DNA from: Spirochaetales bacterium
GTDB lineage: Bacteria; Spirochaetota; Spirochaetia; DTKZ01
Assembly (NCBI GenBank): GCA_017998025.1
Contig: JAGODW010000051.1
Span: forward strand, 1 to 8,315
DNA length: 8,315 nucleotides
Reading direction: 5' to 3'
Part shown: positions 5,448-8,315 of the stretch, piece by piece
How positions within the stretch are numbered: the stretch's first letter is position 1
How the letters are laid out: the number at the start of each line of letters is the position of its first letter
Made by a program: the position numbers and the translations under genes
Notes under the pieces: generated by a model
Databases searched by the model: none
Told to the model about the DNA's origin: nothing
Seen by the model: only the letters and a program-made list of their open reading frames with translations

Positions 5448-8315
5448 CTAAAGAGGATTGACAATCATATCCAGCAGACGATCCAACCGATACTCCGAAC
5501 CTTCTATCGCCTTACACCACATATCTGCCCACTTTGGGGTACGAGCTTTTCTTTTCGCTTCCATCTCCTCCTCTTCAAGAACCTCCTGGAGAAAATTCAT
5601 CCAGGCACAGAACTCAAGGAAACTCTCTAGATGAAAGTACGTGACCCCCTCAAAGGTATTGATGCCGCAGAAACCGGCTGCATCCTGATCTGCGAGGAGA
5701 TCCCGCAGGAGGTGAGCAGCCCGGACAGCTGTATCCTTCTCCGATTCCTCAGTTTTCCACCATGTTTCATGGGTTAGGAGAATCTTCAAAAGCATCAAGT
5801 TCCGATGGATCCTATCCTCCGAAACTCCCCAGGAAGCAAAATATTTCCGGATCTCTTCTTCCAGCCCCCACTCTTCCATAAGACTACGGGCTAAATCTGA
5901 GACGCCGTTGTTGCCATTACTCTGTAAATACTGCAGCCCCCGTAAGATCCCCCAGAGGAACACGGTTTCACGGGTATGGGGTGTATTGTCTGATAGAATA
6001 GTTATGGCTTCTGAGTTGTACGCACGATCAAGAAGAGCAATCATTTCCCGCACAGCCCGATCGTAATCCCCTTCCTTACCCCACAGCCTTTCCGCTTCGG
6101 CAAAAAAATCCCTGTAGAGGGTCGTCAATCGTTCGGGTGTTGATATTTCGGTATATCCTTCATTTACAAGGGGCTGAAAAACACGGTAAAGAGGAGCATA
6201 CACAAGCTGGCGGAGCGTTTCCTCCACATTCGGCGTGCCTTTTCCCTGGAGACTTTCTGCTAGACGAGCAAATTTCCCTCCCCCCCCATCGTACACTTCA
6301 TAGAAGTCCAGAAAAACCTGGCTTTCGTACCCTCTGAGGGTTATGAACAGCCCCTTCTCTGCCAGCTCTTTACAGTCCCGGATAAACCAGAGGTTGCTCC
6401 GTTGTTCCCGAAACAGGCAGTACCATCCCGGCTCCCGATGGATCCCCAATCCTTCTGCAAGAGTCTTACGGACTAAAACCTTCCCGCCGTTTTCATCCTT
6501 CTCTGCATACGCTGCAGATAGATGGATCCACCCGGAAGCTCCAGGGAGCGTATTGTTGTAAAGGACAAGCCCCGCTTCCCGGTTCCTTCGGTTTGAAAAG
6601 GCAAATACGTTCTCATTGACCGAACCGTTCTCCTGGTATAGATCATAGAGGAGGAAATTCTCTACCTCTGCAAATAGATACCGTCGTTTTAATAAGGGAA
6701 AAATCTCCCGTTCATGACGCTCTATGAGCTGGAGATTTGGTTTTTCATCCCAATACGCACGCTTATACTCCATCCCATACTTTTCCCGGAATCCTTCGAT
6801 CTGCCCATGCCCAAACATGGGCAATCCGGGAAGAGTAACCATTAGCGTACAAACTCCAAAGTACTTATCCCCATCTCCAAACTGGGCAATTGCTGTTTCT
6901 TCATCCGGATTATTCATGAAGTTTACAAACCGCTTCAGGATGTTTCGATCAAACTCCTGTGTATTTTTGATCGTCCAGCGGTACTTTGAGTTTTCCTCGT
7001 TCTTCAGCATGTTCATAAAAGCGCTGTTGTACACCCGGTGCATCCCGAGGGTCCGTACAAAGTACCCTTCCATCAACCAGAAAGCCTCTGCCAGAAGCAG
7101 TGTATCCGGGCATTCCTGCGCGGTACGGTCCACCACTTCCCTCCAGAACTCGACAGGAAAGTGACGGTTGAACTCCTCCTTCGTCATTCCAAACTCAGCC
7201 CGGGAAGGGATATCCCCTCCAGACCCTGGTTCCGGAAACCATAACCGGTGGTAGTGCTTCTTTGTCAGGGTCATAGCCGCATCAAACCGGATGATGGAAA
7301 AATTGCGTGCCACATGGAGAATCGTTTGAATTACCGCCTCTCGTAGATCTGGAAGGAGAAAATTCAACTGAGCCGTATCGTTCCAGGGCATATGGGTTCC
7401 GTCGTTTCCGTGGTAGATGTACCGGGTGTCTCCGCTAGGCCAATGGACTCGCTTAAATACCACAGCTGCATCCGTACGGTCGTAATAATGGTCTTCTAAA
7501 AAGATACCTACGTCTGGATGTGTGGATAAATTTTCGCCGTTAAATGTATAACTGGGAAACGGAGGATGATCCGTCTGAATAAACCATTCAGGATGTTCTA
7601 TCACCCACCGCCCGTCAATCCCTGTATGATTCGGTACCATATCGCTGGCCAGTCGGATTCCTCGTTTCCCGGCCCTCTGTTTCAAGTTCTCCAGGGCCGA
7701 CCATCCGCCGAGGTTCCACGCTACATCGTACTCGTACAGAGCATAGGCCGAGGCTTCTGCATCAGGATTTCCACAGAGTTCCTTGATTCGGCGGGAAGCC
7801 CGGGAACGTTCCCAGATACCGATCAGCCACAAGCCATTGATCCCCCGCTGGGCCAGCCAATCCAGTTCTTCATCAGGAATCGCATCCAGTGTCCGGATTG
7901 TCCGTCCATACTTCTTAGACAGCTGATCCAGCCATACCAGCGTACTCTTGGCAATTAAAATTAGCTGGGGCATCCAGTCCCGGTCGGGACTAAATCGTTC
8001 GACCTCTTCATCCCCATATCCAGGCCCGGTGTACTGGTACACTTCTGCTGTTCCCGGCCCCACCCCCATCCGGAGCTTGCTTTCTTCCTGGATAAAATCC
8101 ATACCCCGCAGGAGCCTTTCCAGATACTCCCCCAACAGCAATCCCCATCTCTTCCGGATGTAGTCGAGCTGCCCTGAGAGGGAATAGGGGCTCTCTATTG
8201 CCGGGGCCTTCAGCATGTCGATAAGATACTGATTGTCGGGTCCGAACCACGGGCAGGTCTGAAAGTACTTCCGCAATCCCTCTATAGCTTCCGGGTAAGC
8301 GGTATCCTTGCGTAG
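5448..8315 (-). CDS. GH13 (alpha-amylase family) glycoside hydrolase or transferase with long helical C-terminal extension; 5' end outside window
   Basis: The frame is open to the right edge, giving 955 visible residues; 13 codons precede the TTG at 8276-8274, so that TTG is probably not the start. Counting from it, a helical N-terminal part (about 1-125) leads into a GH13 (beta/alpha)8 barrel (about 126-530). Region I is DMVPNH (212-217), region II IIRFDAA with D332 as likely nucleophile, region III LLLAEAFW with E397 as likely acid/base, and region IV FMNNPDE with D458 as the third carboxylate. P457 replaces the usual His of NHD. A beta-sandwich domain follows (about 535-660). After a GGGG turn comes a mostly helical extension of about 270 residues, ending in an acidic/basic segment (EVLEEEEMEAKRKAR) and MIVNPL. 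No signal peptide is visible, but the N-terminus is missing. It probably acts on alpha-glucans; hydrolysis versus transglycosylation cannot be decided. It is the first visible gene of the operon. A G8 run lies at 6280-6287. Confidence 0.9.
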   Translation of the reverse strand, partial: LRKDTAYPEAIEGLRKYFQTCPWFGPDNQYLIDMLKAPAIESPYSLSGQLDYIRKRWGLLLGEYLERLLRGMDFIQEESKLRMGVGPGTAEVYQYTGPGYGDEEVERFSPDRDWMPQLILIAKSTLVWLDQLSKKYGRTIRTLDAIPDEELDWLAQRGINGLWLIGIWERSRASRRIKELCGNPDAEASAYALYEYDVAWNLGGWSALENLKQRAGKRGIRLASDMVPNHTGIDGRWVIEHPEWFIQTDHPPFPSYTFNGENLSTHPDVGIFLEDHYYDRTDAAVVFKRVHWPSGDTRYIYHGNDGTHMPWNDTAQLNFLLPDLREAVIQTILHVARNFSIIRFDAAMTLTKKHYHRLWFPEPGSGGDIPSRAEFGMTKEEFNRHFPVEFWREVVDRTAQECPDTLLLAEAFWLMEGYFVRTLGMHRVYNSAFMNMLKNEENSKYRWTIKNTQEFDRNILKRFVNFMNNPDEETAIAQFGDGDKYFGVCTLMVTLPGLPMFGHGQIEGFREKYGMEYKRAYWDEKPNLQLIERHEREIFPLLKRRYLFAEVENFLLYDLYQENGSVNENVFAFSNRRNREAGLVLYNNTLPGASGWIHLSAAYAEKDENGGKVLVRKTLAEGLGIHREPGWYCLFREQRSNLWFIRDCKELAEKGLFITLRGYESQVFLDFYEVYDGGGGKFARLAESLQGKGTPNVEETLRQLVYAPLYRVFQPLVNEGYTEISTPERLTTLYRDFFAEAERLWGKEGDYDRAVREMIALLDRAYNSEAITILSDNTPHTRETVFLWGILRGLQYLQSNGNNGVSDLARSLMEEWGLEEEIRKYFASWGVSEDRIHRNLMLLKILLTHETWWKTEESEKDTAVRAAHLLRDLLADQDAAGFCGINTFEGVTYFHLESFLEFCAWMNFLQEVLEEEEMEAKRKARTPKWADMWCKAIEGSEYRLDRLLDMIVNPL
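6280..6287 (-). repeat. G8 homopolymer run inside the GH13 gene
   Basis: Eight consecutive C on the plus strand (G on the coding strand) encode part of the GGGG turn between the beta-sandwich and the helical extension. Loss of one G would bring a TAG within nine codons. Gain of one would reach a TGA after about 40 codons. Either way the catalytic domain is kept and the helical tail is lost. Confidence 0.9.

Noticed and set aside
6724..7164. 146-codon plus-strand open frame opposite the GH13 barrel
   Set aside because: It lies fully antisense to the conserved catalytic region, and its composition looks like a shadow translation with no recognisable family.
8274..8276. TTG as the start of the GH13 gene (942 residues)
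   Set aside because: The same frame stays open for 13 more codons to the window edge (translating as LRKDTAYPEAIEG before the TTG-encoded Leu), so the true start is most likely outside the window.
5448..8315. GlgE-type maltosyltransferase
   Set aside because: Region IV NPD is reminiscent of GlgE, but region II (IIRFDAAMTLTKK) and region III (LLLAEAFWLMEGYF) do not match GlgE signatures, so I kept the broader GH13 call.

Overview
The window looks like chromosomal DNA from a spirochaete of the Treponema/Spirochaeta type. Three things point that way. The prolyl-tRNA synthetase is the short archaeal/eukaryotic type that Treponema and Borrelia use. The gene before it resembles the DUF2259 secreted proteins, a family I associate with spirochaetes. 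The synthetase is followed by an exported beta-barrel-like protein, as expected of a double-membrane cell. The genus is inferred from these traits and was not tested by a search. The DNA is almost fully coding, and I see no mobile element, CRISPR array, tRNA or rRNA gene.

Layout: (1) 1-525, minus strand, the 5' part of a multi-pass membrane protein that runs off the left edge. (2) 526-622, a short divergent intergenic region. (3) 623-3530, plus strand: a secreted DUF2259-like protein, then proS with its own good sigma-70-like promoter, then an outer-membrane beta-barrel-like protein 33 bases after proS. (4) A 10-base gap between convergent stop codons, spanned by a small hairpin. (5) 3541-8315, minus strand: a compact operon read right to left. 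It holds a large GH13 (alpha-amylase family) protein whose 5' end is outside the window, a degenerate short-chain-dehydrogenase-like protein, and a divergent SLC1/DAACS-family membrane transporter. The last two are separated by a single base and are probably translationally coupled.

How the genes relate: the plus-strand group joins a housekeeping enzyme to two envelope proteins and need not be one pathway. The minus-strand operon is the most unusual part. Its first gene keeps the GH13 catalytic triad but has NPD in place of the usual NHD in conserved region IV, and it carries a long helical C-terminal extension. Its second gene looks like an SDR fold without the catalytic Tyr/Lys. Its third looks like a glutamate/dicarboxylate symporter without most substrate- and sodium-binding motifs. 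The operon may therefore encode a glucan-related module with two repurposed partners, but this is inference. Two mononucleotide runs lie where slippage would have clear effects: G8 at the catalytic/helical junction of the GH13 gene, and C7 at the signal-peptide end of the beta-barrel gene. They are candidate phase-variation sites.
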